Assembly (NCBI RefSeq): GCF_002834235.1 | Contig: NZ_NNBY01000045.1 | Span: forward strand, 58,099-122,098 | Reading direction: 5' to 3' | DNA length: 64,000 bases | From: Ruminococcus bromii | Lineage (GTDB): Bacteria > Bacillota > Clostridia > Oscillospirales > Acutalibacteraceae | Part shown: one piece after another, positions 52,617 to 61,741 of the stretch | Position numbering within the stretch: the stretch's first letter is position 1 | How the letters are laid out: each line of letters opens with the position of its first letter | Notes under the pieces: model-generated | Told to the model about the DNA's origin: nothing | What the model saw: the letters and a program-made list of their open reading frames with translations, nothing else | The model's database searches: none | Program-made: the position numbers and the translations under genes

Positions 52617-53383
52617 GAAATCGCTTCCTTCATACTTTTAACATAGTCACAAACAGGCTTAACGCTGTCTTTGCCGTACTTTGCAATAATTTTCTCAATT
52701 GCAGAACCAACGATAACACCATCTGCACTTTCGCTCATTTTCTTTGCCTGCTCCGGAGTTGAAATGCCGAAACCGATTGCACACGGAATATCCTTTACTG
52801 ACTTAACAAGTCTTACCATTTCGCCTACATCGGTTGTGATTTCACTTCTTACGCCTGTAACGCCCATTGATGAAACGCAGTAAACAAAGCCCTCTGCCTC
52901 TTTTGCAATCATCTTGATTCTCTCGTGAGATGTAGGAGCGATGAGAGAAATTACATCAATGCCGTATTTTCCGCTGTAATCGGTAAGCTCGTGCTTTTCT
53001 TCATACGGTGTGTCGGGAACGATAACTGCGGAGATTCCGCACTCCTGACACTTTGCCATAAACCTTTCCGTACCATATACGAAAATCGGATTCATATAGG
53101 TCATAACGGCAAGAACGGCATCAATCTGCGGACGGATACGCTTTACCATATCAAAGATTTTATCTGTTGTAGTGCCTGCCGAAAGAGAACGGAGGTCAGC
53201 CTCCTGAATTACAACACCCTCGGCAATCGGGTCTGAAAACGGAATACCGATTTCGATGATATCGGCACCGTTTTTACTCATTTCAATAAGAAGCTTTTCT
53301 GTTGTTTCAAGATCGGGATCACCCGCTGTTACAAACGGGATGAACGCCTTGCCGTTTTGGAATGCAGATTTAATGTCAGTCAT
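52613..53383 (-). CDS. trpA: Tryptophan synthase alpha subunit
   Basis: TrpA cleaves indoleglycerol phosphate to indole. The 256-residue TIM barrel has [29 protein letters not shown] with the catalytic Glu/Asp, and [16 protein letters not shown]. The ATG at 53383 has GAGGGGAGGATCT upstream and overlaps trpB by 8 nt. Confidence 0.97.
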   Translation of the reverse strand: MTDIKSAFQNGKAFIPFVTAGDPDLETTEKLLIEMSKNGADIIEIGIPFSDPIAEGVVIQEADLRSLSAGTTTDKIFDMVKRIRPQIDAVLAVMTYMNPIFVYGTERFMAKCQECGISAVIVPDTPYEEKHELTDYSGKYGIDVISLIAPTSHERIKMIAKEAEGFVYCVSSMGVTGVRSEITTDVGEMVRLVKSVKDIPCAIGFGISTPEQAKKMSESADGVIVGSAIEKIIAKYGKDSVKPVCDYVKSMKEAIS

Positions 53384-54560
53384 GGAGATCCTCCCCTCTG
53401 TATCTTGCGATAGCCGCAACATCCTTATCGCCTCTGCCCGAAAGGTTGACTACGATAATCTTGTCTTTGTCCATTGTCGGAGCAATTTTTATACAATGTG
53501 CAACTGCGTGTGCGCTTTCAATTGCAGGGATGATACCCTCTGTTCTTGAAAGATATTCAAATGCGTTTACAGCCTCTTCGTCTGTAACGGGAACATAGCT
53601 TGCTCTGCCCGTGTCGGCAAGGTTTGCGTGTTCGGGACCGATACCGGGGTAGTCAAGACCTGCCGAAATTGAATATACGGGAGCAATCTGACCGTATTCG
53701 TTCTGACAGAAGTACGACTTCATGCCGTGGAAGATGCCGAGTGTGCCTGTTGCGATTGTAGCGGCAGTTTTTGGAGTATCTGTGCCGAGGCCTGCTGCCT
53801 CACAGCCGATAAGCTTTACATTTTCATCCTTGATAAACTCATAGAAAGCGCCCATTGCGTTGCTTCCGCCGCCTACGCAAGCCATAACAACATTGGGAAG
53901 TCTGCCTTCCTTTTCAAGCATCTGTGACTTGATTTCCTTGCCGATTACACTCTGAAAATCACGGACAACAGTCGGGAACGGGTGCGGTCCCATTACCGAG
54001 CCGAGAACATAGTGTGTGTCGGAAACCCTGTTTGTCCATTCACGCATTGCCTCGTTTACGGCATCTTTAAGAGTCATTGTGCCTGTTTCAACGGCATTGA
54101 CCTTTGCACCGAGAAGTTTCATTCTGTAAACATTGAGAGCCTGACGGATTGTGTCCTCTTTGCCCATAAAGATTTCACATTCAAGTCCTAAAAGTGCGGC
54201 TACGGTTGCCGTTGCAACACCGTGCTGACCTGCGCCTGTTTCGGCAATAACTCTTGTTTTGCCCATTTTCTTTGCAAGAAGGCACTGACCGAGGCAGTTA
54301 TTGAGCTTGTGTGAACCTGTGTGGTTCAAGTCCTCACGCTTGAGATAAATCTTTGCACCGCCGAGGTCTTTTGTCATTTTTTCGGCATAATAGAGAAGTG
54401 ACGGTCTGCCTGCGTATTCACGCATAAGTGTGTCGAGTTCTGCAACAAACTCGGGATCGTCCTTGTACCTGTTGTATGCCTCTTCAAATTCATTAATTGC
54501 ATTCATCAGCGTTTCGGGAACGAACTGTCCGCCGTGAATACCGAATTTTCCTTTTGTCAT
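53376..54560 (-). CDS. trpB: Tryptophan synthase beta subunit
   Basis: TrpB condenses indole and serine with PLP. The 394-residue chain has [19 protein letters not shown] with the PLP Lys, [14 protein letters not shown] and [12 protein letters not shown], and it is of the TrpB1 type. AAGGGGAATCAAG precedes the ATG. No trpF gene lies in the 65-base gap between trpC and trpB. Confidence 0.97.
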   Translation of the reverse strand: MTKGKFGIHGGQFVPETLMNAINEFEEAYNRYKDDPEFVAELDTLMREYAGRPSLLYYAEKMTKDLGGAKIYLKREDLNHTGSHKLNNCLGQCLLAKKMGKTRVIAETGAGQHGVATATVAALLGLECEIFMGKEDTIRQALNVYRMKLLGAKVNAVETGTMTLKDAVNEAMREWTNRVSDTHYVLGSVMGPHPFPTVVRDFQSVIGKEIKSQMLEKEGRLPNVVMACVGGGSNAMGAFYEFIKDENVKLIGCEAAGLGTDTPKTAATIATGTLGIFHGMKSYFCQNEYGQIAPVYSISAGLDYPGIGPEHANLADTGRASYVPVTDEEAVNAFEYLSRTEGIIPAIESAHAVAHCIKIAPTMDKDKIIVVNLSGRGDKDVAAIARYRGEDLHD

Positions 54561-54625
54561 CTTGATTCCCCTTAATTACTTTTATATCATTGGTGTGCTT
54601 TGCACACGGCTTATAAATCAATTTT

Positions 54626-55408
54626 TTATTTTCTGCCCGACAATTCGTCAAGTGCGGCTTTTTTGTCGGGATTTCTCATAAGGGTTTCACCTATGAGAAC
54701 TGCGTTTACTCCTGCGTTTTCAAGCACCTTGATGTCATCCCGTGTTTTAATTCCGCTTTCGGCAACAAAAATAATGTTGTCGGGAACAAGCTTGCGGAGC
54801 TTTGTACAGTTATTTATGTCCACCGTGAAGTCACGAAGATTTCGGTTGTTTACACCGATAACTCTTGCTCCTGCGGCAATTGCGGAATACACCTCATCGG
54901 CTGTGTGAGCCTCAACAAGTGCCGAAAGTCCGAGAGAGTCGCAAAGCTTAATCCATCTTCTGATTGTATCCGTGTCAAGAAGCGAGCAGATAAGCAGTAC
55001 GGCTGACGCACCGATTGTCTTTGCCTCATAAATCTGATATTCACAAACTGTGAAGTCTTTTCTCAAAAGCGGAATACTTACATTCTTTGAAATTTCTTCA
55101 AGAAAAGCATTTTCGCCCTTGAACCACTTTGGTTCTGTCAGAACTGAAATTGCGCTTGCACCTGCATTTTCATAATCCTTGGCAATCTGAACATAGGGAA
55201 AATCCTCTGCGATAATTCCCTTTGACGGGGACGCTTTTTTGACCTCGCATATAAATGAAATGTCCTTGCCCGCAAGCGCCTTTTCAAACGGAAATTCATT
55301 GCCTGTTTCCATTGAAAGTGCTTTTTGCTTTATCACTTCAAGCGGAACTTGCTTTTCGATTTCTTCATATCTTACTCTGTTTGCATCTGCAATTGTTTCA
55401 AGTATCAT
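54626..55408 (-). CDS. trpC: Indole-3-glycerol phosphate synthase
   Basis: A 260-residue TIM-barrel enzyme that closes the indole ring. FICEVKKASPSKGIIAEDF, ISVLTEPKWFKG, LLRKDFTVCEYQIYEA and GVNNRNLRDFTVD are conserved. ATG 55408 has AAAGGTGACG upstream, and the longer open frame overlaps trpD. It is single-function, without a fused TrpF domain. Confidence 0.97.
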   Translation of the reverse strand: MILETIADANRVRYEEIEKQVPLEVIKQKALSMETGNEFPFEKALAGKDISFICEVKKASPSKGIIAEDFPYVQIAKDYENAGASAISVLTEPKWFKGENAFLEEISKNVSIPLLRKDFTVCEYQIYEAKTIGASAVLLICSLLDTDTIRRWIKLCDSLGLSALVEAHTADEVYSAIAAGARVIGVNNRNLRDFTVDINNCTKLRKLVPDNIIFVAESGIKTRDDIKVLENAGVNAVLIGETLMRNPDKKAALDELSGRK

Positions 55409-55418
55409 TGCGTCACCT

Positions 55419-56429
55419 TTATTCATTGGAAGCCTTTGCAAATTCTTCAATCTTTGCATAAGCCTTGCCGCTGTCGATAATTTCGTTTGCAAGCTTTATG
55501 CCGTCCTGAATTGAATCTGCCTTGCCGCCTGTGCAAAGTCCGAGTGCGGCATTGAGAACAACGATATCACGCTTTGCGTCCTTAATTTCACCGCTGAGAA
55601 TTTCTTTTGTGATTTCAGCATTTTCTTTGCCGTCACCGCCTGCAAGATCCTCGGGTGCACAAAGTTTAAGACCGTAATCTTCGGGATTGAGAATAAATGT
55701 GTTGAACCTGCCGTTGTCAATCTCACACACCTTTGTTGTTGTTGTGAGAGTAACCTCGTCCATGCCGTCCATACCGTAGAAAACATAGCCTTTCTTAACA
55801 CCGAGGTTTGAGAAAACCTGTGCAATCGGCTCAACAAGAGCCTCAGAATACACACCTGTTACCTGAAGGTCTGCGCCTGCAGGGTTTGTTAGAGGTCCGA
55901 GAACATTGAAAATGTTTCTGATTCCGATTTCCTTACGAACAGGACCTACATACTTCATTGATGAATGGTAGCCCTGTGCAAACATAAAGCAGATGCCTGC
56001 CTTGTTAAGAACCTCTTCGCTCTTTTCGGGAGTGATGTTAATGTTGATTCCGAGCTGTTCAAGACAGTCTGCCGAACCGCTTTTGCTTGACATTGAACGG
56101 TTGCCGTGCTTTGCAACGGGGATTCCTGCGGCGGCAATTATAAATGCCGCTGTTGTTGAAATATTGAATGTGCCTGTACCGTCGCCGCCTGTGCCGACGA
56201 TATCAAGTACATCACGGTTAGGCTTGATGTGGAGTGCTTTTTCTCTCATAACCTGTGCGCTTGCGGTAATTTCGTCAATTGTTTCACCCTTGATTCTCAA
56301 GGCTGTGAGATATGCCGCCATCTGCGACTGCGTTGCTGTGCCTGAGAACATTTCGTCCATAACCTGTGCCGCCTCATCAAAAGTGAGGTCATTGCCTGCA
56401 ACCAACTTTTTTATTGCCTCTTTAATCAT
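55419..56429 (-). CDS. trpD: Anthranilate phosphoribosyltransferase
   Basis: TrpD adds phosphoribose to anthranilate. The 336-residue protein shows DIVGTGGDGTGTFNISTTAAF, KHGNRSMSSKSGSADCLEQLG and GPVRKEIGIRNIFNVLGPL. AAAGGATTGAAG precedes the ATG. It is not fused to trpG. Confidence 0.97.
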   Translation of the reverse strand: MIKEAIKKLVAGNDLTFDEAAQVMDEMFSGTATQSQMAAYLTALRIKGETIDEITASAQVMREKALHIKPNRDVLDIVGTGGDGTGTFNISTTAAFIIAAAGIPVAKHGNRSMSSKSGSADCLEQLGININITPEKSEEVLNKAGICFMFAQGYHSSMKYVGPVRKEIGIRNIFNVLGPLTNPAGADLQVTGVYSEALVEPIAQVFSNLGVKKGYVFYGMDGMDEVTLTTTTKVCEIDNGRFNTFILNPEDYGLKLCAPEDLAGGDGKENAEITKEILSGEIKDAKRDIVVLNAALGLCTGGKADSIQDGIKLANEIIDSGKAYAKIEEFAKASNE

Positions 56430-56450
56430 AAAACTTCAATCCTTTCCGTG

Positions 56451-57023
56451 TTATTTGCAAAGTGTAATAAAATTCTTTATCATTTCCATACCGTGTGAGG
56501 TGAGAATTGATTCGGGGTGGAACTGCAATCCGTAAAGCTCAAAATCCTTGTGCTTTACTCCCATAACTTCGCCGTCACGGTCTTCTGCGATTACCTCGAG
56601 TGTGTCGGGAACCGTATCTCTTTTCGCAATCAGAGAATGATACCTTGCACCCTCAACAACCTTTGGAAGTCCGTTAAAAATTTTCTTGTCCGTGTCAACA
56701 ATGATATCGCTCTTTTTGCCGTGCATAAGCTTTATTGCGTGGGCAATTGTTGCACCGTAAACCTCGCATATTGCCTGATGACCGAGGCAGATACCGAGAA
56801 TCGGAAACTGTCCTGCAAGCTCCTTTATAACCTCCTCACATATTCCGGCATCTTTCGGATAGCCCGGACCGGGCGAAAGGATGATGTGGGAGGGAGCAAG
56901 CTTTTTGATTTCGTCAACTGTTATTTCATCGTTTCTTACAACCTTGATATCGGGATTTACGCTGCCGCAGAACTGCACAAGATTGTAGGTAAAGCTGTCG
57001 TAGTTATCAATAAAAAGTATCAT
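56451..57023 (-). CDS. trpG: Anthranilate synthase glutamine amidotransferase component
   Basis: A 190-residue class I glutamine amidotransferase supplying ammonia to TrpE. ILSPGPGYPKDAG, the nucleophile Cys in ILGICLGHQAICEVYG and the His-x-Glu in LQFHPESILT are clear. It overlaps the trpE stop by 4 nt. It may also serve folate synthesis, as in Bacillus PabA. Confidence 0.96.
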   Translation of the reverse strand: MILFIDNYDSFTYNLVQFCGSVNPDIKVVRNDEITVDEIKKLAPSHIILSPGPGYPKDAGICEEVIKELAGQFPILGICLGHQAICEVYGATIAHAIKLMHGKKSDIIVDTDKKIFNGLPKVVEGARYHSLIAKRDTVPDTLEVIAEDRDGEVMGVKHKDFELYGLQFHPESILTSHGMEMIKNFITLCK

Positions 57024-58480
57024 AAAGCGTTTACCTCCCCTGCATTTTTAACTGCATTCATAACAGCAAGAGCCTTGTTGTAGGTTTCCTCGTATTCGCT
57101 TTCGGGAACGCTGTCGGCTACAATGCCTGCGCCTGCCTGAACATAAACCTTGTCATTTTTCTTGACCGCCATTCTGATAGCAATACAGGTATCAAGGTTG
57201 CCGTTGAAATCAACATATCCGAGTGCTCCGCCGTATACACCTCGGGGAGTTCTTTCAAGCTCTTCAATGATTTCACAGGCTCTGATTTTCGGAGCACCCG
57301 AAAGTGTGCCGGCAGGGAGGAGAGATTCGATTGCGTCAAAAGCGTCAAGTCCGTCCTTGAGCTTGCCCTCAACCTCACTGCAAATGTGCATTATCTTTGA
57401 ATAGCGGAGAACCTCCTGATATTTTGTAACCTTAACCGAATTAAATTCGGAGATTTTTCCGATGTCGTTTCGTCCGAGGTCAACGAGCATATTATGCTCT
57501 GCAAGCTCCTTTTCATCGTGAATAAGCTCGTCTGCAAGGGCATTGTCCTCTGTATCTGTCTTACCTCTCGGACGAGAACCTGCAATCGGGAATGTGTTAA
57601 GCACTCCGTTCTGAAGCTTTACAAGTGTTTCGGGAGAGGTGCTTATAATCTCGTCACCGTCAATTGACATATAAACCATATAAGGTGACGGGTTTGTACT
57701 TCTCAGCACTCTGTATGCATTGATGAGGGAATTTTTGTAATCCGCCTCAAATCTTCTTGAAACAACACATTGGAAGATGTCGCCGTCAAAGATGTACTCC
57801 TTGGTTTTCTCAACCATTTTGCAGAATTCTTCTTTTGAATATGTGCTTGTAAATTCAACATTCCCGTCACTCTCAAGCTTTGGAAGGGGTTCGGGAGAGG
57901 TGATTGTCGAAATTATCTCTGCAATATCCTTTTTGGCAAGTTCATACTGCGCCTTGGTGTCGTTTGTTTTCATATTAACAATGATAATGAGTTTTTCTTT
58001 AAGATGATCGTAGGCTATAATCTTGTCGAAAAGCATCATATCAAAATCGTTTGTATCTCCTCTTTTGAGCCTTAAAACAGGCTCTGCAACAGAAATCATT
58101 GCGTAACCGAAATAGCCGACAAGACCGCCTGTGAACGGTGGAATGTCTTTGAAATGCGGAGTTTTGTAATCGGCAAGATACTCACGGAGAGCGTCATACG
58201 GCTTTGCTGTTTTAACAACTCTTGCACCCTCGCCCGTAACCGTGAGAGTTCCGTTTTTGTACGAAAGCCTTGCCTTGGGGTTGAATCCGATGAATGAATA
58301 CCTTGCCCACTTTTCACCGCCCTCGATACTTTCAAGAAGAAAGAATTTGTCGGATTTTCCTGCAATTTTTCTGAGCAGGTTAATCGGGGTAAATGCGTCA
58401 GCGTAGATTTCCTTGTAAATCGGAATAACGCTGTAATTGTCCTTGAGGTTCAACACCTCATCGTAAGACGGTTTAATCAT
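57020..58480 (-). CDS. trpE: Anthranilate synthase component I
   Basis: A 486-residue chorismate-utilising enzyme making anthranilate. GDIFQCVVSRRFEA, IAGSRPRGKTDTED, DLGRNDIGKIS and SGAPKIRACEIIEELE are family motifs; an N-terminal LLESIEGGEKWARYSFIG suggests the tryptophan feedback site. It is the first gene of the trp operon, behind a T-box leader. Confidence 0.96.
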   Translation of the reverse strand: MIKPSYDEVLNLKDNYSVIPIYKEIYADAFTPINLLRKIAGKSDKFFLLESIEGGEKWARYSFIGFNPKARLSYKNGTLTVTGEGARVVKTAKPYDALREYLADYKTPHFKDIPPFTGGLVGYFGYAMISVAEPVLRLKRGDTNDFDMMLFDKIIAYDHLKEKLIIIVNMKTNDTKAQYELAKKDIAEIISTITSPEPLPKLESDGNVEFTSTYSKEEFCKMVEKTKEYIFDGDIFQCVVSRRFEADYKNSLINAYRVLRSTNPSPYMVYMSIDGDEIISTSPETLVKLQNGVLNTFPIAGSRPRGKTDTEDNALADELIHDEKELAEHNMLVDLGRNDIGKISEFNSVKVTKYQEVLRYSKIMHICSEVEGKLKDGLDAFDAIESLLPAGTLSGAPKIRACEIIEELERTPRGVYGGALGYVDFNGNLDTCIAIRMAVKKNDKVYVQAGAGIVADSVPESEYEETYNKALAVMNAVKNAGEVNAL

Positions 58481-58522
58481 CGTACACCAACCTTTCTTTG
58501 GTAAAAGTTTTAAACATAAACA

Positions 58523-58797
58523 AAAAAGACCTTTGTCCCCACAAGGGACAAAAGTCTTGAAAAATCAACTTCTGCGGTACCACCCAAATTGACGATAAAC
58601 GCCCGCTTTAACAGCATACTAACATATGCCTCTCACTTTAACGGTTGAGCTCCGTCGGAAACTACTTGCCAAAAGGCTTTCGGCCCGCCCTCACAAGTCC
58701 ATTCGGCAAGTCCTCTGCTGTCAGCTTACACCAACCGCTGACTCTCTGAAAGCTTTGGAAAAACCTACTATTCTTGCTCACAGGTTTTTTCTTTATA
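58523..58797 (-). ncRNA. Tryptophan T-box leader
   Basis: The minus-strand leader shows the T-box sequence GGGTGGTACCGCA (about 58573-58585), which senses the free tRNA end. A 3' terminator hairpin AGACTTTTGTCCC / GGGACAAAGGTCT with T-run lies at 58523-58559. Stem I has AGAGAGTCAGCGGTTGGTGT and a specifier loop with UGG (codon at 58699-58701), so the sensor reads tRNA-Trp. Uncharged tRNA would stop the terminator and turn on trpEGDCBA-sir2. Confidence 0.92.
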
Positions 58798-58802
58798 AGA
58801 CA

Positions 58803-58831
58803 ATTATATGACCGTATTTTTGATTTGTCAA
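58803..58831 (-). promoter_or_regulatory. trp operon promoter
   Basis: Minus-strand TTGACA (58826-58831) and TATAAT (58803-58808) with a 17-nt spacer; it lies just after the end of murF. Confidence 0.9.
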
Positions 58832-58848
58832 CATTTTTTTGCGGTAAA

Positions 58849-60201
58849 TCAAAAATTCTGTTTGAGAAACTCAACAATGTTTTCAAACTGCATTGAATGT
58901 GATGCCTTAACAAGCACAACATCTCCGCTTTTAATTGTTTTAAGAATTTCGGGTTTTGCATCTTCGATTGTGTCAAACGCTTTGCCGTCTGCACCTTTTG
59001 CAAGCTCCTTTGCAAGCTCGCCTACGGTTATAACCGTACCGATGCCCTTTGATTTTGCATAAACACCCGTGTCAAAGTGGAGTTTCAACTCCTCACTTCC
59101 GAGCTCCTTCATGTCGCCGAGGATTGCAACCTTTCTGCCGTCAAGGTTGGAAAGTGTGTCAAGAGATGCTCTGACAGATGTCGGATTTGCGTTGTAGCAA
59201 TCGTCAATGATTTTGATTTTGCCTGTATTGATAACATTGGCACGACTGCCTACTGTTTTGTACGAGGCGACACCGTTTGCAATTTCTTCATCGGTAAGTC
59301 CGAGAAGCTTGCCTGCGGCAGCAGCCGCAAGAGCATTTGTCACCATATATGTGCCGATTGCAGGAATTTCAACATCAATATTATTATTGTCAAAACAGAG
59401 TGTTGCAAGAACCTTGCCGTCACCGCTGTTTTTTATATTCTTTGCGTAAAAATCGTTCTTTGCGTCAAGTCCGAAGAAAACAGGCTTTTTGCCGTTTACG
59501 GTCTTAACGGTTGAAAGCTTATCGTCATCGCCGTTTAGAATGAAATCTGCATTTTCACGGGCATTTCTGAACATTTCTGTTTTAGCCTTGAGAACACCGT
59601 CACGGTCGCCGAGATTTTCAAGATGACATTCGCCGATGATTGTAAGCACGCAGATTGTGGGCTGAACCATTTCGGAAAGTCTTGTCATTTCACCGAAATC
59701 GGAAATACCCATTTCGATAACAGCCGCCTCGGTATCCTCGGGCATTGAAAGAAGTGTTAGCGGAACACCAAGCTCGTTATTGAGATTGCCTTGTGTTTTG
59801 TGGGTCTTGAACTTCTGTGAAAGAACGGCATAGAGCATTTCTTTTGTAGAGGTTTTTCCGACGCTGCCCGAAATTCCGATAACGGGAATGTCGAATTTTT
59901 CTCTGTATGCCCTGCCGATTTTCTTAACGGCATCAAGTGTTGATGGAACGACAATGCAAGGCTTTGTCGCATTTTCGGGAGCTTTCTCGCACAATGCACA
60001 CACAGCACCCTGCGCAAAGCATTTTTCGATAAAATCGTGACCGTCAACACGCTCGCCCTTTATGGCCAGAAACAGACTTCCGTTCTTCACCTGTCGGCTG
60101 TCACGCTCAACAGAGGTTATTTTTGTGTTTTTAAGCGATTCGTCGCCGACATATTCGCCGTTGCAGGCCTTTGCGATTTCGGCAAGAGTAAAATCTTTCA
60201 T
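58849..60201 (-). CDS. murF: UDP-MurNAc-tripeptide:D-Ala-D-Ala ligase MurF
   Basis: MurF adds D-Ala-D-Ala to the peptidoglycan precursor. The 450-residue Mur ligase shows VERDSRQVKNGSLFLAIKGE, the ATP loop GISGSVGKTSTKEML, VIEMGISDFGEM and DDCYNANPTSVRASL. It begins 12 nt after ddl, whose product it uses, so the two form one functional operon. Confidence 0.96.
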   Translation of the reverse strand: MKDFTLAEIAKACNGEYVGDESLKNTKITSVERDSRQVKNGSLFLAIKGERVDGHDFIEKCFAQGAVCALCEKAPENATKPCIVVPSTLDAVKKIGRAYREKFDIPVIGISGSVGKTSTKEMLYAVLSQKFKTHKTQGNLNNELGVPLTLLSMPEDTEAAVIEMGISDFGEMTRLSEMVQPTICVLTIIGECHLENLGDRDGVLKAKTEMFRNARENADFILNGDDDKLSTVKTVNGKKPVFFGLDAKNDFYAKNIKNSGDGKVLATLCFDNNNIDVEIPAIGTYMVTNALAAAAAGKLLGLTDEEIANGVASYKTVGSRANVINTGKIKIIDDCYNANPTSVRASLDTLSNLDGRKVAILGDMKELGSEELKLHFDTGVYAKSKGIGTVITVGELAKELAKGADGKAFDTIEDAKPEILKTIKSGDVVLVKASHSMQFENIVEFLKQNF

Positions 60202-60213
60202 ACTAACCTCTTA

Positions 60214-61281
60214 TTAAAAATCAGATTTTTCTTCGGGATATTTTGCAAGTGAAATTTCAATAATCTTTTCGCACAAATCGGGATAGCTTATACCCTCAAC
60301 AGCCGCCTCCTGAGGAAGAAGACTTGTGGGAGTCATGCCGGGGAGAGTGTTTGCCTCGAGGCAGTATGTAAAACCGCCCTTGTCAAGAAGGAAGTCGATT
60401 CGTGCATAGCTTTCAAGGTGAAGTGCCTCGTATGCCTCTGTTGCGGCATCACGGAGCTTTTTGTCGGTTTCTTCGTCAATGTCTGCCGGACAGGTTTCAA
60501 CCGTTGCGCCTGCCTGATATTTTGCGGCATAATCGTACATTCCCGACTTAGGAGCAATCTCAATCGGCGGAAGTGCCTTGCCGCCGATAAGACCGACGGA
60601 AAATTCTCTGCCTGTTACAAACTGCTCAACAACAATTTCGTCCTCATATTTGAGAGCCTCTTTAACAGCCTTTTTATACTGATCTGCATTCTCAACCTTT
60701 GAAACGCCTACGCTTGAACCGCCCGAGCATGGCTTAACGATGCACGGGAACATATTCCATGCAAGAGCGTCCTTTTCGTTCTTGTAAAGTTCACCTGACG
60801 GAGTGTTGATATTCTTCTGCATAAATACGCTTTTTGTAAGACCTTTGTTCATTGCAAGCGCAGAACCGAGATATCCCGAACCTGTGTACTTGATTCCGAA
60901 CAAATCAAGCGTTGCCTGTAACTGACCGTTTTCACCCTCACCGCCGTGAAGTGCAAGGAAGGTAATGTCTGCCTCGGCGCAGATTTCAATTACATTTCTG
61001 CCGATATAGCGTGATGTTTTGTCAAGGCGATTTTCCTTTGCCTCTTTGATATTTGTGATTGTATTTTCAACATCGTCACCGATTGAATTTCCGTCGGTAA
61101 AGCTGTAGTTCTGCTTGAAAAGTGCGTCAATGTCACAGATGTTTTCCTCATAGCCCATAAATACATCAAGCAAAACAACCTCGTGTCCCTTGCTTCTGAG
61201 AGCCTCGGCAACAAGTGTGCCTGATGAAATTGAAACTTCACGCTCTGTGCTCAGTCCGCCTGCAAGAACAACTATTCTCAT
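60214..61281 (-). CDS. ddl: D-alanine-D-alanine ligase
   Basis: A 355-residue ATP-grasp enzyme. It has VVLAGGLSTEREVSISSG, FLALHGGEGENGQLQATLD, IVKPCSGGSSVGVSKVEN and EANTLPGMTPTSLLPQEA. The family omega-loop region lies near TGREFSVGLIGGKALPP. GAGGGAGAAATATAT precedes the ATG. Confidence 0.96.
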   Translation of the reverse strand: MRIVVLAGGLSTEREVSISSGTLVAEALRSKGHEVVLLDVFMGYEENICDIDALFKQNYSFTDGNSIGDDVENTITNIKEAKENRLDKTSRYIGRNVIEICAEADITFLALHGGEGENGQLQATLDLFGIKYTGSGYLGSALAMNKGLTKSVFMQKNINTPSGELYKNEKDALAWNMFPCIVKPCSGGSSVGVSKVENADQYKKAVKEALKYEDEIVVEQFVTGREFSVGLIGGKALPPIEIAPKSGMYDYAAKYQAGATVETCPADIDEETDKKLRDAATEAYEALHLESYARIDFLLDKGGFTYCLEANTLPGMTPTSLLPQEAAVEGISYPDLCEKIIEISLAKYPEEKSDF

Positions 61282-61381
61282 ATATATTTCTCCCTCTGAA
61301 ATGTTTTGTTTCTATTTTTATTTCTTTATTCTCTTTAACTCTGTCAGTCTGTTACCTTTTTGAAACAAGACTGTAACCTAT

Positions 61382-61410
61382 ATTATAATATTTTATTTAT
61401 CTGATTGCAA
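61382..61410 (-). promoter_or_regulatory. Promoter of ddl-murF
   Basis: Minus-strand TTGCAA (61405-61410) and TATAAT (61382-61387), 17-nt spacer. A GTTAC...GTAAC pair lies around the predicted start of transcription (61352-61379). Confidence 0.7.
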
Positions 61411-61659
61411 GTAAAAAAGCAAATTTGTAGAACAGGGTATCATCATACTGTTTTGCCGTTTAAAAACTGTATAATATTCAGATTTACGGCTTTCAACTCC
61501 TTGAAACGATATGTGAATAAATGTGTTGAAAATGTTAATAATTTGCTCCTGTTATTCACAATATACCGATATGCGGATAGTGTTATGCAAATTTGGATAG
61601 TTACATTCCGTGGATGAATAATTATAAATTTTAGTCCGTGTTTTTTCATAATGGGCGGT

Positions 61660-61690
61660 ATTGTATAGAAAAGGGTTTGTGTTATACAAT
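61660..61690. promoter_or_regulatory. Inverted repeat / promoter region of the acyl-CoA synthetase gene
   Basis: ATTGTATA (61660-61667) and TATACAAT (61683-61690) are perfect inverted arms 15 bases apart. They also supply possible -35 (TTGTAT) and -10 (TACAAT) hexamers. The other 250 bases of the gap are AT-rich with no gene seen. Confidence 0.45.
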
Positions 61691-61741
61691 ATTAATTGAA
61701 AAAGCAAACCAAAAAACCGACTTAAATAAGGATGTAAAAAA

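Noticed and set aside
58626..58811. 61-codon open frame upstream of trpE
   Set aside because: It covers the T-box leader on the opposite strand; RNA structure explains the sequence.
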